From positions 222,245-286,244 of the forward strand of contig NW_022985214.1 of the NCBI RefSeq assembly GCF_010093535.1: a DNA stretch of 64,000 nucleotides. Reading direction: 5' to 3'. The notes under the pieces were generated by a model that saw nothing but the letters and a program-made list of their open reading frames with translations, searched no databases and was not told the origin of the DNA. The position numbers and the translations under genes were made by a program. Positions 47,499 to 59,188 of the stretch are shown here, piece after piece (the stretch's first letter is position 1; each line of letters begins with the position of its first letter). Source of the DNA: Lindgomyces ingoldianus (lineage: Eukaryota; Ascomycota; Dothideomycetes; Pleosporales; Lindgomycetaceae).

Positions 47499-48396
47499 TC
47501 AGCCGTTCACACTCGCACTATTCGGCATCCCTATCCCCACAGCTGCAGTCACACCAGCATCAACAGGAAGTATTGCACCAGTTATCCATCTTGCATGATT
47601 GCTGGCCAAAAAAACCACCGCGCAAGCACAGTCCCAACCAGTCCCCTCCGTGCCAAGCAAGCTACGCTTTCTCCTTGCTTCTCTCGCCTCTTCACTCATT
47701 CCACCCGCATACATCATGGGTGTATACAGCATCTACAACAGTCAGCCAATCACCCTCCCGCAGCAGCAGTAAACCTACCCCAGGACAAACGCAATTGACC
47801 CGAATCCCATCCGTCGCATGATGCGCCGCCATGGCCCTCGTCATATTCACCACCGCACCCTTGCTTGTCGGATACAGTAAATGCGGCGTTCCACCCTTCA
47901 ACCCAGCCACAGATCCCATATTGACAATGCAGCCTTTCACTTCCCCTTCATTCTTCTTCATCGCCGGAATCGCCTGCTTTGCCATCTGCACCATAGTCCC
48001 TACGTTAACTTCCATACTCTTCGCCCAAGCCTCCATATCAACATCTACAGCCGTACCCGCCGCACCTCCAATCCCGACATTATTGATCAGGATGTCGAGT
48101 CTGCCAAACGTTTCAATTGCATGAGTTACTGCCCTTTTGCAGTCCGACGTTTTGGTCACGTCAGATTGGAAAGGCATTGCTTTGCCGCGACCGGGTTTGG
48201 AGTTCGCCATATCTGCAGTTTTGGATGCCCATTCAAGGTTCAAGTCCAGGCAAAGGACATTGCAGCCTTCATCTGCGAGCATGATAGAGATGGCTCGGCC
48301 ATTTCCAATTCCTTCACCTACGCAGCCGGCGCCGGTGACGATAGCGACTTTGTCTTTCAGTCCTCGCAATGGAGGATCGGAAGGGATATCTTCCAT
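47499..48396 (-). CDS. Short-chain dehydrogenase/reductase, two exons
   Basis: The exons are 47779-48396 and 47499-47732 with a 46-bp intron (GTAGGT...TTGTAG), giving 283 residues. Motifs: TGAGCVGEGIG at 21-31 (cofactor binding), INNVG near 105, catalytic Ser162 (NMGSVAG), Tyr175 and Lys179 (YPTSKG), then GIRVNCVCPG immediately before the splice and LYTPMM after it. This is a classical SDR, probably oxidising a secondary alcohol or reducing a ketone. I chose MEDIPSDPPL as start because the upstream in-frame extension (to 48537) is not SDR-like. A C-terminal extension AVGIGMPNSASVNG follows the usual end. Confidence 0.85.
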
Positions 48397-49023
48397 CGTG
48401 TTGCGGAAGTAAAAGTGGATTAAGATCGAGGGGACACCAATTTGCTGACGTGAGGTTCTCGCACGGGAAAGACAGGGGCGCTCGGTCAAAGCTTGGGTAA
48501 TTCTAGTACCGTGATCAAGACAAGGAAGTCTGCCCAATTCAATGATCTAACCGTTTCAGACGATATTGCTTGCTTTGTAAACTCGGCAACCCTCAAATGG
48601 ATTACCGAGATGATGGAATTAAGTCCGAGGAGATTTAGCCCCGAGGTTGCATCGACCGAGGTGGATGGAAGCGTGCGGGGCAAAGTGCGGGGAAAGTGAA
48701 TTGCAGATTCATGCGCACTTCTCAGCACATGGAGCCTCCATGTGAATATGTACCTTGGTTTCCTTCTTTCACACGCGTGACATGATCCATCTTCACCATC
48801 AGCGTTTTCATCTTAGTCGGCGAGTTCCTTTTCACCAACTGTCAGACATGATCGTGAGGTCGGCGAAGTCATGAGAACGGAAGAATTATTTCACCCAGTC
48901 CAGTTTCCGCAACGCACATAAGGGCCAATAGAATCATCGAAGATTTCAGGACAGACGAAAGTATCCCTCTCAGAAGAAGCCTCCATATCGAATCAAGACA
49001 TCAAAAATATTTTGTAACCAACA
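48397..49023. promoter_or_regulatory. Divergent promoter between SDR and esterase
   Basis: No gene. Two GTCGGCGA octamers about 50 bp apart (near 48818 and 48870) are the only visible repeated motif. Confidence 0.35.
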
Positions 49024-50091
49024 ATGTGCGACTTCACCCAATATGCCGGCCCCTCTACAGAATGGCTTGAGGTTGAAAAGAAACTCCTAGCCCTAACCTT
49101 CGATATCACGCAAGAACCTTTGATCCTAAAACACGCCGTCAACGATGGTCGCGAACAAGTCGCTTCCAAAGCGATGGAGACTCTTGCGTCCAAAGTCCAC
49201 ATGCTTAACCACACCATCCCCACACGCGATGGATCCACCATCGAAGCTCGCAGCTATCGACCCGCCAGCAAGAAGATATCCGAAAAACTTCCTGTCTACT
49301 TGTTCTTCCACGGCGGAGGCTTCTTGTTCGGCACATTAGCGAGCGAGGACGCAACCTGTGCTCAGATCGCGGCCAATATCGGCATTGTGGTTGTGAATGT
49401 GAATTATCGACATACGCCTGAACATACGTTTCCAATAGCATGGCTTGACTCCCAAGACGCCTTTGAATGGTTACATTCGCACATTGAAGAGATTGGAGGA
49501 GATAGAGAGAAGGTTGTTGTCGGTGGGATATCGGCTGGCGGACAACTCTCCGCATCATTAGTCCTCGAACAGAATTTGGGGAAAGCTCTAACGAAGTGCC
49601 CGCCAGTCGCGGGCCAAGTACTGATGATACCATGCGTGGCGCATATCGACACATTCGGGGAGTCTCAGGCAAAACAGTTGAAAAATCCATCACACTCCTC
49701 ATATGTGGAGAACAAGGATGCGCCGATATTACCGGAGAAGACCGTCCGCTTTTTCATGAGTCTTTTGAAAACCGAGATCCCAGATTTGAAGGATACGAAA
49801 CTCAATCCAGGAAATGCGACTCCCGGAGATGTGAAGGGAATGCCGCCAACGGTATTTGGCATTGCTGGATTGGATCCGTTAAGGGATGAGGCTCTTCTGT
49901 ATGCAAAAACACTTGCAGAGTCAGGCGTTCCGACAAATATTACTCTTTTTAAAGGGGTTCCACATGGATTTAGAAGGTTTGGAAGTGCGTTATCAGCGTG
50001 CCGAACTTGGGATGAGTGTGTGGAGAAAGGGATACTGTGGGCACTTTCAAATCCCAAGGCGACGGGAAAATTTGAGGTCAAAGTGAAGTGA
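49024..50091 (+). CDS. Alpha/beta hydrolase of the hormone-sensitive-lipase family, single exon
   Basis: 355 residues, no intron. The HSL-family oxyanion motif HGGGFLFG is at 96-103. The nucleophile is Ser170 in GGISAGGQ, the acid Asp284 in GLDPLRDE and the base His314 in GVPHGF, all at normal spacing. NYRHTPEHTFP at 127-137 is also typical. These enzymes hydrolyse small acyl esters, for example removing an acetyl group or opening an ester made by a Baeyer-Villiger oxidation. Two such monooxygenases lie directly downstream, so action on their product is plausible, though this is inference. It reads + and its 3' end faces that of the first monooxygenase. Confidence 0.9.
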   Translation: MCDFTQYAGPSTEWLEVEKKLLALTFDITQEPLILKHAVNDGREQVASKAMETLASKVHMLNHTIPTRDGSTIEARSYRPASKKISEKLPVYLFFHGGGFLFGTLASEDATCAQIAANIGIVVVNVNYRHTPEHTFPIAWLDSQDAFEWLHSHIEEIGGDREKVVVGGISAGGQLSASLVLEQNLGKALTKCPPVAGQVLMIPCVAHIDTFGESQAKQLKNPSHSSYVENKDAPILPEKTVRFFMSLLKTEIPDLKDTKLNPGNATPGDVKGMPPTVFGIAGLDPLRDEALLYAKTLAESGVPTNITLFKGVPHGFRRFGSALSACRTWDECVEKGILWALSNPKATGKFEVKVK

Positions 50092-50218
50092 TTCCCGAGA
50101 TCAGCCATAGTAGTCAAATTAATTCGGGACTGTGCAAACTGCATCCAGGTTGCATAATGCTACTTGAAATTAGGTGTGGGAAAATTTTTCTGAACAAATG
50201 TTGCCTCATGCCTTACGC

Positions 50219-51917
50219 TTACAACTTAACCAATCTCAAATCGGAATATTCCCTCGCCTTAACTTCATCGCATCTCTTCCGATACCCTGGTGCTGGCCCA
50301 TTATACCTCGCAATCGTCCTCTTCTGCTTATGCTTCAAGTTCTTATTGACACCAGTCATCCACGAATCAATCTCAGTCGCTAGCAATCCTTTCGCACAAT
50401 CATGCACATGTTCCGTCCAAGCTCGTACAGCTTCTTCTGTTGCTTCTGCGCACGTTATCTGATTGTCCCTGCAATATTCGATTAATTCTGCAACCCATTT
50501 CACTGCGTATTCGATTGAACGGGGAATATTTCCGAACATCTGATGAGGACCCATTATCATGAACATGTTAGGGAATCCACGGACAGTCAGGCCCAGGAAC
50601 GTTTGAATACCTTCATTCCAAACATCTTTCAACTTGAGCCCATCGATACCTTTAAAATCGACTGCGTTAAAGGACCCGGTAACCGCATCAAATCCGGTGG
50701 CGTATATTATAATGTCGAACTCAAAGTCCCCATCCTTAGTCTTGATACCGTTCTCCGCAATGGACTTGATCGGATTCTCATTTATATCCACAAGCGTCAC
50801 ATTTGGTTGGTTGAACGCTTCGTAATAGCCACCCTCCAACGGAACCCTTCTCGTCCCAAATCCATGATTCTTCGGAATGAGCTTCTCTGCTGTGACTGGA
50901 TCCTTGACACGTTGCCGGATCTTGTTCGCGATGAATTTGCTGAACAGTTCATTGGCCTCTCGGTCAGTGCCAATATCCCTAAAATTGGATAACCATTTAG
51001 AGAATCCAGCTTTCGAGTATAAGTCTTCCCAATGTCTCTCCCGCTCTTCGGGTGTGAGGTCGAAAACTGAGCGAGGGTCTGATAGGTGGATAAAACAAGC
51101 GTACGAATCGAGGCATTTCTGAAAAATCTCGGGGTATTGTTTGCGAATTGACCCCATTTCTTCGGGTCGGATCTTCGCATTTCGTAGTGGTGCGGTCCAA
51201 TTCGGTGTGCGTTGGAAGACCGTTAAAGATCCAACGGAGTGGTATATCTCTTGAATAGTTTGAATAGCAGTGGCTCCCGTTCCAATGATGCCAACACGCT
51301 TTCCATCCAAGACTGATGCATCGTCCGGCCACCGTGCGGTGTGGAAGGCGTGACCTTTGAAATCACTGACCCCGGGTATGTTTGGAAGGGTCGGCTGATT
51401 CAAGATACCCATCGCCGTGATGATAAACTTCGATGTGTAGGTACGGCCTTCTTCATCGGTGAGCATCCAGGAGTTCGTCTCTTGCTTGAAGTGGGCGGAG
51501 GATATCCTTGTATTGAACTGCATGTCCTTTTTTAAATTGAATTTCTCGGCGACATACTGGCAATATCGAAGAGTTTCCTCCTGTCCCGCAAAATGCTCCG
51601 ACCAGTCCCATTCATCCAACAACTCTTGCGAAAATGAGAAAATATATGAATACGATTCTGAATCGAAACGCGCACCGGGATATCGGTTCCTTTCATAAAG
51701 TCAGTTCTTCAAAACATATAAATTCGTTCCACAGGGATTACCAGAACCAAGTCCCTCCTTCACCTGCGCCTGCCTCGAGGATTCTTGATTTTAGTCCCAG
51801 CTGGTGCATTCGATACAGCGAGTACATCCCACTTTGTCCAGCACCGATGATGAGAACATCATAGTCCAATTGTGGGTCAAGGGTTGCTGACGAAACACCA
51901 TTGAGTTGGCCCACCAT
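50219..51917 (-). CDS. Baeyer-Villiger-type flavin monooxygenase (first of two)
   Basis: The exons are 51742-51917 and 50219-51689 with a 52-bp intron that splits the Trp codon of GTWFWNRYPGARFD, giving 548 residues. FAD motif GAGQSG at 25-30, GGTW at 54-57, the Baeyer-Villiger fingerprint FKGHAFHTARWP from residue 169 (pattern FxGxxxHxxxW), NADPH motif GTGATA near 195-200, ATGFD later. This combination identifies class B monooxygenases of the cyclohexanone/phenylacetone type, which insert an oxygen next to a ketone to give an ester or lactone. Length and motifs are normal and no damage is visible. It is divergently transcribed from the second monooxygenase across 0.67 kb. Confidence 0.9.
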
Positions 51918-52586
51918 GTTGCAGATTGTTCCGTGTGCGTGTACTTGATTTTCAAGGCGCAGTAGTCCTTTAGCTATGCATGAAACGACGTAGACAGCAA
52001 TGTCTCCCAGAGTAATAATACCAAGGAGGCGGTTGATAAATCACTAAGCGTAGCGCAAATCATAGTTAGCATGCAATTCGGCCCACGAATGTTCCCGCAT
52101 CTGGGGATTCTCCCAACGCTCCAGTCTAGCTGTTTTTAGATATACCGAGCCGTTTCCTGCGGACAACCGTGTATCGCCCGGCTTGGCATTGTTTCGGTAT
52201 CAAGTTCACCACTATTCTATCGAAGGTACAGATGGTGATCTTGCCGGTGAGGTTTCCCGGTCGACTAGTCGCTAATACCGTCACCGCCGCCATCCTTCCA
52301 GGGAGCGAGTCAGCCATCGCAACTCCCTGTCCTACTATACACCCGTGCCTGTTGGAGCCATCAGCGGATGCCCGGTCTCTCAGCGGTATCCCTCTTCTGT
52401 TCACTGAAGTCGGAACCGAGACTTGCTTGGTCAGGTTCAGATCGAATGATCTAAGCTAATGTCTAGGGCTTCTTTTCTTCCAAGTATATCAGTAATATCG
52501 CGACTTCGAAAAGGCTTCGAAGATTTCGAATATCCAATAAGCAATCAATAGATTTCGTTTCCAACTTTACGTCTTCATTGTCGACC
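51918..52586. promoter_or_regulatory. Shared divergent promoter of the two monooxygenases
   Basis: 669 bp without a credible gene. It contains an everted CCG-N7-CGG pair at 52150-52162 (CCGTTTCCTGCGG), matching in spacing the inverted pair before the PKS. This may be a site for the cluster's Zn2Cys6 protein. Confidence 0.35.
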
Positions 52587-54725
52587 ATGACTGTCTTTCT
52601 AGACCATTTGAGTGCTGACCCAGCACCAGGCTCGCACGCCGCTGAACCACTTCGCCCCAGTACAAGCCCAGGAACCGATGGCGAAATACCGAAAGTCAAT
52701 GTTTCAATTCCGGTCGAGAAAGTTCCTGTTGGAAACGCTACAACGGCCATCCTAACCACGAACGGTTTCTCAATTGGTGCAACGAATAGCGTCAAGATTT
52801 CTTGCACACCCATGGCCAACAGAGCAGATAATTTGGCCTTCGATCCATTCTCGCTAAACAGCCAGTACGCCTACACACCGCGGAAACTCAAAGTGTTCAC
52901 CATTGGTGCCGGATTTTCAGGGCTATTGATCGCACATAAGTTCCAGCATCGCTTCCCAGAAATGCAAGACATAGTCGACCACACAATCTTCGAGGCACAT
53001 TCGGAAGTCGGTGGAACCTGGCTCGTAAACAATTATCCTGGAGTCCAATGTGATGTCCCAGCGCATATATATGTAAGGTCCTTGACTACGTTCCAGTGTA
53101 AGTCGAGGTTAATGAGTCCAAGGCTTTCCCATTCGATCCAAACCCGGAATGGTCGCGATTCTACGCCAGTGGGGAAGAAATCTTAGCGTACTTCAAGCGT
53201 ACTGTAAAGAAGTGGAACCTTGGTCGAGATCTTCAACTGAACACTAAGGTAGTCGGGGCAAGGTGGCAAGAGAGCTTGGGCCAATGGAAAGTAACAGTTG
53301 AACACCAAGGTATACAAAGAGATGAATACTGCCACGTGTTAATTTCGGGGCAAGGTGTGCTTGTGTGAGTTTCTACAGCTCATGTTCGTGTTTCTCATAT
53401 AGATACAAGTGCTAATAAGAATGCTGTAAAGTCATGAGAACTGGCCGGACATTCCCGGCCTCCGCTCGTTTAAAGGTCACATCACACACTCCGCTCGCTG
53501 GGATCACAATTATGATTACTCCCATAAACGCATTGCTGTCGTTGGAAATGGTTCTTCTGGCATACAGATCGTCCCTCAAATGGCTAAGCTTCCAGGAACC
53601 GAGGTAACAAACTTCATCCGCAGTGCGGCGTGGGTATATTACCGAGCGCCACCATCAAAGCATCTTGGCCGTGACGTTGACGATCCAAACCCTGCGTATA
53701 CAGAGAATGAGAAAGACCAGTTCAGGGACCCAGAGTACCACCAACAGTATCGGAAAGGTATTATCTCAAGAACAAATAAGAGCTTCTACATCTTCATGAA
53801 AGGCGAGAACAATAAGGCAGGGATAAAAGCCGCGAGTGAACAAATGGCCGAGAAGCTAAACCATAACCCTGAGCTTTGCGAGAAACTGATTCCAAAGTGG
53901 GAATTGGGATGTCGAAGGATCACTCCTGGACCAGGATACCTGGAGTGCTTCTTAAGATCTAATTGCCATCTCACGAACAGTTCTATCACGAGGATATCGG
54001 AGAATGCGGTGCACACGGCCGATGGGAAATCGTTTGAGTGCGACGTTGGTGGGTAACACACGGCGTCGGACTTCTGAGACATATTTCTGACCACTGCAAC
54101 AGTTATTTGCGCAACTGGATTCGATGTCTCCCACCGCCCTCGTTACCCGTTCATCGGCAGAAACAGCATAAATCTTCGTGAAAAGTGGGAAGACGAGCCA
54201 GAGTCTTATATATCAGTCATGACACCTGACTTCCCAAACTATTTCATGATGATGGGTCCAAACTGCCTCGGAGGCCATGGCTCGCTTGTTGAATCACTGA
54301 ATTGGACCGGTGATTATTTCGTGAAGTGGATCAAGAAGATGGCAACTGAAGACATCAAATATGTCATGCCAAAGAGGGAGGTCGTGGATGCGTTCATGAA
54401 GTATGGAGATGAGATCCACAAGACATTAGTGTGGACCGGTGGATGCAAGAGCTGGTATAAAAGAAATCGAGTCGATGGGAGAGTAACGGCCTTGTTTGGT
54501 GGCAGTGCACATTTGTTCAATCGACTATTGGGTGATATTCGGGGAGAAGATTTCAGCATCACCTATAATTCCGCAAACCCGTTCCGATTTATGGGTAATG
54601 GTTTCACGCAGTATGAGATGGACGAGAGGAGCGATCTTTCGTGGTATGTTGAGGTAGCAGAGGAGCATCAGGGCCGTGGACCTCCAAAGGAAGTTATCAT
54701 AAACAAGAACGAGGCTGTGCTTTAA
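52587..54725 (+). CDS. Baeyer-Villiger-type flavin monooxygenase (second, StcW-like group), four exons
   Basis: The exons are 52587-53072, 53123-53364, 53432-54048 and 54103-54725 (introns of 50, 67 and 54 bp), giving 655 residues. FAD motif GAGFSG at 107-112, GGTWLVNNYPGVQCD, BVMO fingerprint FKGHITHSARWD, NADPH motif VVGNGSSGIQI, ICATGFDVS restored across the last intron. The ~100-residue N-terminal extension and the GPNCLGGHGSL segment fit the group containing sterigmatocystin StcW and related fungal ketone monooxygenases, a different branch from its neighbour. A role in a second oxygen insertion, or in hydroxylation/epoxidation, is possible. It ends 41 bp from the stop of the regulator gene on the other strand. 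Confidence 0.88.
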
Positions 54726-54766
54726 ATAAAATATCTAAAAGTGCAATGCCAACACAGCAATATAAT

Positions 54767-57015
54767 TCAAGGATCAAAAACTGAATTTGGCATGTTCATG
54801 TTATACTCCGTGAAAGGGTCAAAAAGATCTTGATATTGCGCCAGCAATGTGTCGTGGAATACCTCATTATTTGGCGACGGAAATCCTCGGGTAGCAGTTC
54901 CATGCTCTCTCCCAGATATTAAACTCTGCGCGATTCCATTTGTTGACTTAGTTACAAAGGGAAAGAAGCGCATCCAGTCAAAGTCGTCATCCTCAGGAAG
55001 GGAATGCCCATTTGGGAGTGAAGATCCCCCCATGTCTCCAGAAGTCGTGGGGAATCCCGCATCCGTGTGTTGGAGACTAAGCTGAGAAATGCTTCCTGCA
55101 CCGATTTGCGGTCCACCATTGTCAGCTGCAATTACAGATGACATATCAGTTCCACGCAGACGATCGAAGCCCTGGGAAATGACATTTGCGGACGCCCACA
55201 TTTTCTGGAGCTGTTTGACAGTGTGCGTAAGGATATCTAGGTCTTCATTCGCGTACTTTGAAAGATGGTCTATTCGACAAGCCTGGAGGAGCGCGATGAA
55301 AGCTGTTGCAACGTGCCAGCACGTGATAGCCATCAGGAATCGCGAGTTCCCGCGGGCTAAGATGTCCTTTAAAATCCGCGCTGAACAAGAAGCAGCTAGA
55401 ATAGCGGGTGGTAAGGCTTGTGGAAGATTTCCACCAGATCGCTTGAGATGAAGGACAATAATGGTAGTAAGGTAGGGTAGGTGCAATTGATGCACATCGC
55501 GATCGAATGATTCTGTACGGGCCGAGTCGATGCGTAGACGGAGATGTGGAGGGAGGGAATAAACCCATGCGATAAGCTCTTCGCAAAGATCGTATGGAAA
55601 CTGTGCTGATGAGGGCTTCTCTAACCGTGATAGAATCTTGGCGATGCGCCCGATGATGGAGCATAAACGTACCCACTGAATGAATATCTCTCCTTTTCGC
55701 TGACTTTGCGGGTCGATTGGAAAGTCACCCAGAGTTGGTTGCTTCATACTGCAGTCATCGGGATCAATAATAGCCGGTTTGGATTGACACAGAGCCGTTA
55801 ATCTCTCACGAGCCTGAGTGCCGCAGGTCAGTCTTACCTGCTATGTTTATGGAAAGTAGCCCAAAGATAGCGAAACCTATGTACTTACAAAGACAGTCCA
55901 CCAGATTCTCCGTCGAAGACTAAGATCTAACCTCTCACTATGGGGATGACTAAGGACAGTTTCACGATGAATGTTCATCTGCTGAGCATGTCTAATGATT
56001 ACTGAAGTCCACCACCAAGAAGAATGCCGGTGTACTCTAGATGGAGCTTGCGGAGCCCACCAATAGAATAAACATAGGGATTTAAGAGACGTGATAATGT
56101 CTGCTTCTTCATCCTCGTAGAATATTGTGCGAGCTTTCTTGTAGTAGGCTTCGGGGCCATCATGCGGAAGTAGCGGTGGTTGTACGTGGCTGGCTGCTAG
56201 TGCAAGTGCATTTGCCAGGAGGGGAGATCGCGATATCTCGGCAGACAGAGTGGCCCGGTCTAACACCGGGCACCAAGGGTAGCAGTATTCGAAGTAGGTC
56301 TCCGTAAAGATTTGCTGGAGGTCTGGTTGAAGTTCGGAGCTATATCGATGTTCTAGCTGGGCCACAAGTGCCTGATTTTCGGCGTCGAACTGGTTCTCCG
56401 GTCCATAAACTTGAAGAAATCCAGTGTCAACATCGCCGAGCTGGGTTGGAGTAGAGTCCGTGTGACCATTGCTGACTTGGGAACGTCGCGCAGGGGAGTC
56501 GTTTTGAAGAATGTGGACAAGGTTCCCCGGGGATGGGTTCGGCCGAAAGTCCATGGCCCTAGGATAGTGGAGAGAGGTTGGAGATTGATCAGTACGATTC
56601 AAGTTTGGGTCGATAGCAGCTGCGTTCGACGTCGTGTTCGGAGCCGTGAACTCCTGGAATGTGGCATCAGCAGCAAGCAAAGCATCCACGCCATTTGTAA
56701 TTTGAGAAGGGGATGGGTATCCTAAGAGGCGTTAGATATTGGCTGGGTGGGCAAGGAGACAAAAGTACTAGGGGCTGTAGCATCTTGGGTCTCGCCATCT
56801 CTTCGAGGTCGACGCCTCCTCTCACGTTTCGAAGGGCGAATGCGACATTCTCGACCAGAGTTGGAGCAATTTGTACATGCATTGATTTCTTGGCTTCGCT
56901 GGCTCTGAATATCGCATTTGATCTTCTTCGAATGGCAAGCAATGCAGACCAGCTCCGCACGCTTTCGCTTGGGTGGGTTTGCGGCAAAGTGGAGCCAGTT
57001 CGAGTCCGTAGCCAT
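54767..57015 (-). CDS. Zn2Cys6 transcription factor with fungal-specific middle homology domain
   Basis: The exons are 56769-57015, 55889-56721 and 54767-55813 (introns of 47 and 75 bp), giving 708 residues. The zinc cluster is Cys24-x2-Cys27-x6-Cys34-x12-Cys47-x2-Cys50-x6-Cys57, followed by the basic linker KRERRRRPRRDG. The middle domain shows FTETYFEYCYPWCPVLDR, SSWWWTSVIIRHAQQMNIHR and RRRIWWTVFARERLTALCQ, with the last joined by splicing. It is the likely pathway-specific activator of this cluster, binding CGG-type triplets. Position next to the monooxygenases and transporter supports this, though the target genes are inferred. No disabling change is seen. Confidence 0.9.
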
Positions 57016-57567
57016 GCCTGCTCACGACTTCCTCATTCTTTCAATTATTTTCACACATCAGTTGCGATATAGAAGAGGTGATATTTGTGGCGAGAAAGGA
57101 GGGGGGGTGAGCAACGTTGTGTCAGAGGTGGATTCTAAGATGGAAGATCGAGCGGAACGGGACCGCACAACCGTAGCGTCCACGTGATCATGGAAACTGC
57201 GCTAACTAGGCCAGTGAATACTTCTTCAAGAACAGCGTGTGTATTTAGCATCGAAGCATATTTACAAGGCATTCACTCAGAAGCAGGGTCGTGGTTGTTT
57301 ATATTCCACTAACACACCTTCATGGGAACCAGCCGTGCATCCCGACATGTCTCCCTTTCGAATATTATAAAATAAAATCAGCAGCGAGCTTTCTAGAATA
57401 TTCGCACCTCCTAACAACATTTGCGGAGCATATTTAAACTATAGGGCCTCTTTAAATGACACAAGAGACCACTAACAGGAACCAGTTCTATTGAGTGCAT
57501 AGACGAATCTGCTGCACTCTCCAAAGCGCACGACCACCGTCCACACCCACGTAACCCCGCCCCACGC
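57016..57567. other. Intergenic between regulator and transporter
   Basis: Promoter of the regulator and 3' flank of the transporter. No gene. Confidence 0.45.
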
Positions 57568-58860
57568 CTACAGTGTATACCTGAACTGCGGATTCTACAC
57601 TCAATCATTAGCCATGATCCCATCTCTTCTAAAAGTACAAGGCAATGGCTTACCTTCTTATCCGTAAGATCATCTTCATACGCGTGTTCAAACCCTTCCA
57701 TAATCCCCGCCCTATCTCGTCGTCTATTCTCCCACACGCATAGAAACCGGTACACCAGCGCAAGAAGCCCAGCAACGATAGCCGTAACTGTGACAACGAT
57801 GAAACCAGGGATATACCGGGGTGCATCTGCTGGCTTGAAGACGAGTGGGCCTACGAAATTTCCTATTTGAGCGATCAGCTTGAACGCCGAGGGAGAGTGG
57901 GCAAACCTACCTAGACAGTATCCAATGTAGATACCCGATGATGCAATGGAACGCTTTGTGTACCCAGCCGTATTTGCAATTTGCAATCCCATCAATGCCG
58001 CATACCCTCCCCCGACCGAAGGAAGAATATAGCAAGCGAACAACAAGGCACCAGTCTCGGATTTAGGAAGGAGCCACAGAAGAAGTGCTGCGACGGTTGT
58101 GCCGACCTGACATGCAAAAACCAGCCATGAACGAAGTCCGGAATACTTGTAGCATAGGTACGGGGCAACAAGTTGGAGAGTACCGGCATAAGCTCCAGCC
58201 GGCATAACAAGAAGAAGCGAGTTGAGCGTACTAAAGCCGAAGGAATCGATGATAATGGGGATGAAAGTGGAGATTGGACCGTTTGCAATCATGGACAGGA
58301 AGGCGACCAAAAACACCAGCCAGAACTTCAGATCAAGTAGAAGCTCGCCGATCTGTTCTTTCTTCAAATGGGTATTCCGAACACCAGAGTTGTTGGTTCT
58401 GAGGCGCGCGACTGAGATATATCGTTCCCGTTCATCAAACCCTTTAGCCCGGACGGGGTCGGGGGGAAGTATGAAGAAGAGAGCAACCCCCCACAGAATG
58501 GTCAGTCCGCCCGCAAAAAAGTACATATATTTCCAGGAGTGAAGCGGCCCTTTAACGAGGCCGAAGCCATAGTTGACAACCGGCGAGAAGATGGACACGT
58601 AACCTGTGCAGCTGTACCATATGCTTATGAAGTTGTTAGTGACTCTTGGAGACCCCCCAAGCTTAAGACGACTCACCCCATTCTTAAAGCTTGTTCATTC
58701 TTCTTGTAGAAGCTCCCCTGTTAATTCCGTTAGATGAAGATCTTTGCGGCAATAGAGGCATGGAACATACTACAATCATCATGAACATCGGACTTATCCC
58801 GCTCTCAAGGAAACCTAGAAAGAACCGTTGCGCATAGAGTGCCTGGTATTCGAGGCCGCA
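57568..58860 (-). pseudogene. MFS transporter (Dal5/allantoate-permease-like), 5'-truncated
   Basis: Five partial or complete exons are visible: ~58771-58860 (open at its 5' end), 58677-58717, 57911-58623, 57654-57862 and 57568-57594, with introns of 53, 53, 48 and 59 bp. They encode YAQRFFLGFLESGISPMF, MIVGSFYKKNEQALRMGIWY, then helices through LVYRFLCVWENRRRDRAG and the C-terminus DDLTDKKNPQFRYTL. This is the anion:cation symporter group related to Dal5/Tna1, about 490 residues when whole. The first ~130 residues (TM1-3) are missing: sequence similarity stops at about 58860 and Crypton-type sequence begins. It may once have exported the cluster product or imported a precursor. In this form it is unlikely to work. 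Confidence 0.8.
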
Positions 58861-59011
58861 CTGAGCCTTGGCTGAGTCGCTGTCTCGCTTCTCGACCAAT
58901 CGCCTCCTGCGGGCGTCTGCGGATGTCCACCCCCGGCTCTCGCGCCCGTGCGGTGGACATCTCCTACTGCACCGGCCGCCTGCTGAGCCCGCCGCTGATG
59001 GCTCCTGTACT

Positions 59012-59034
59012 ACACACACACACACACACACACA
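59012..59034. repeat. (CA)n microsatellite
   Basis: About 11 CA units in the 5' region of the Crypton, followed by TATATG. Confidence 0.9.
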
Positions 59035-59188
59035 TATATGTATGGATGGAGAGGCCCTAGGGCAGGCCAGGCCCTGCCCTCACCTTCATCCCGAGCCCGA
59101 GCTTCAGCGTGCACTGCTTGCTGCTGTATATACCCTCCCTCACTGTACACACTCACTCAGGGGCAAGAGCAGGGCAAGGCGAGCGAGC

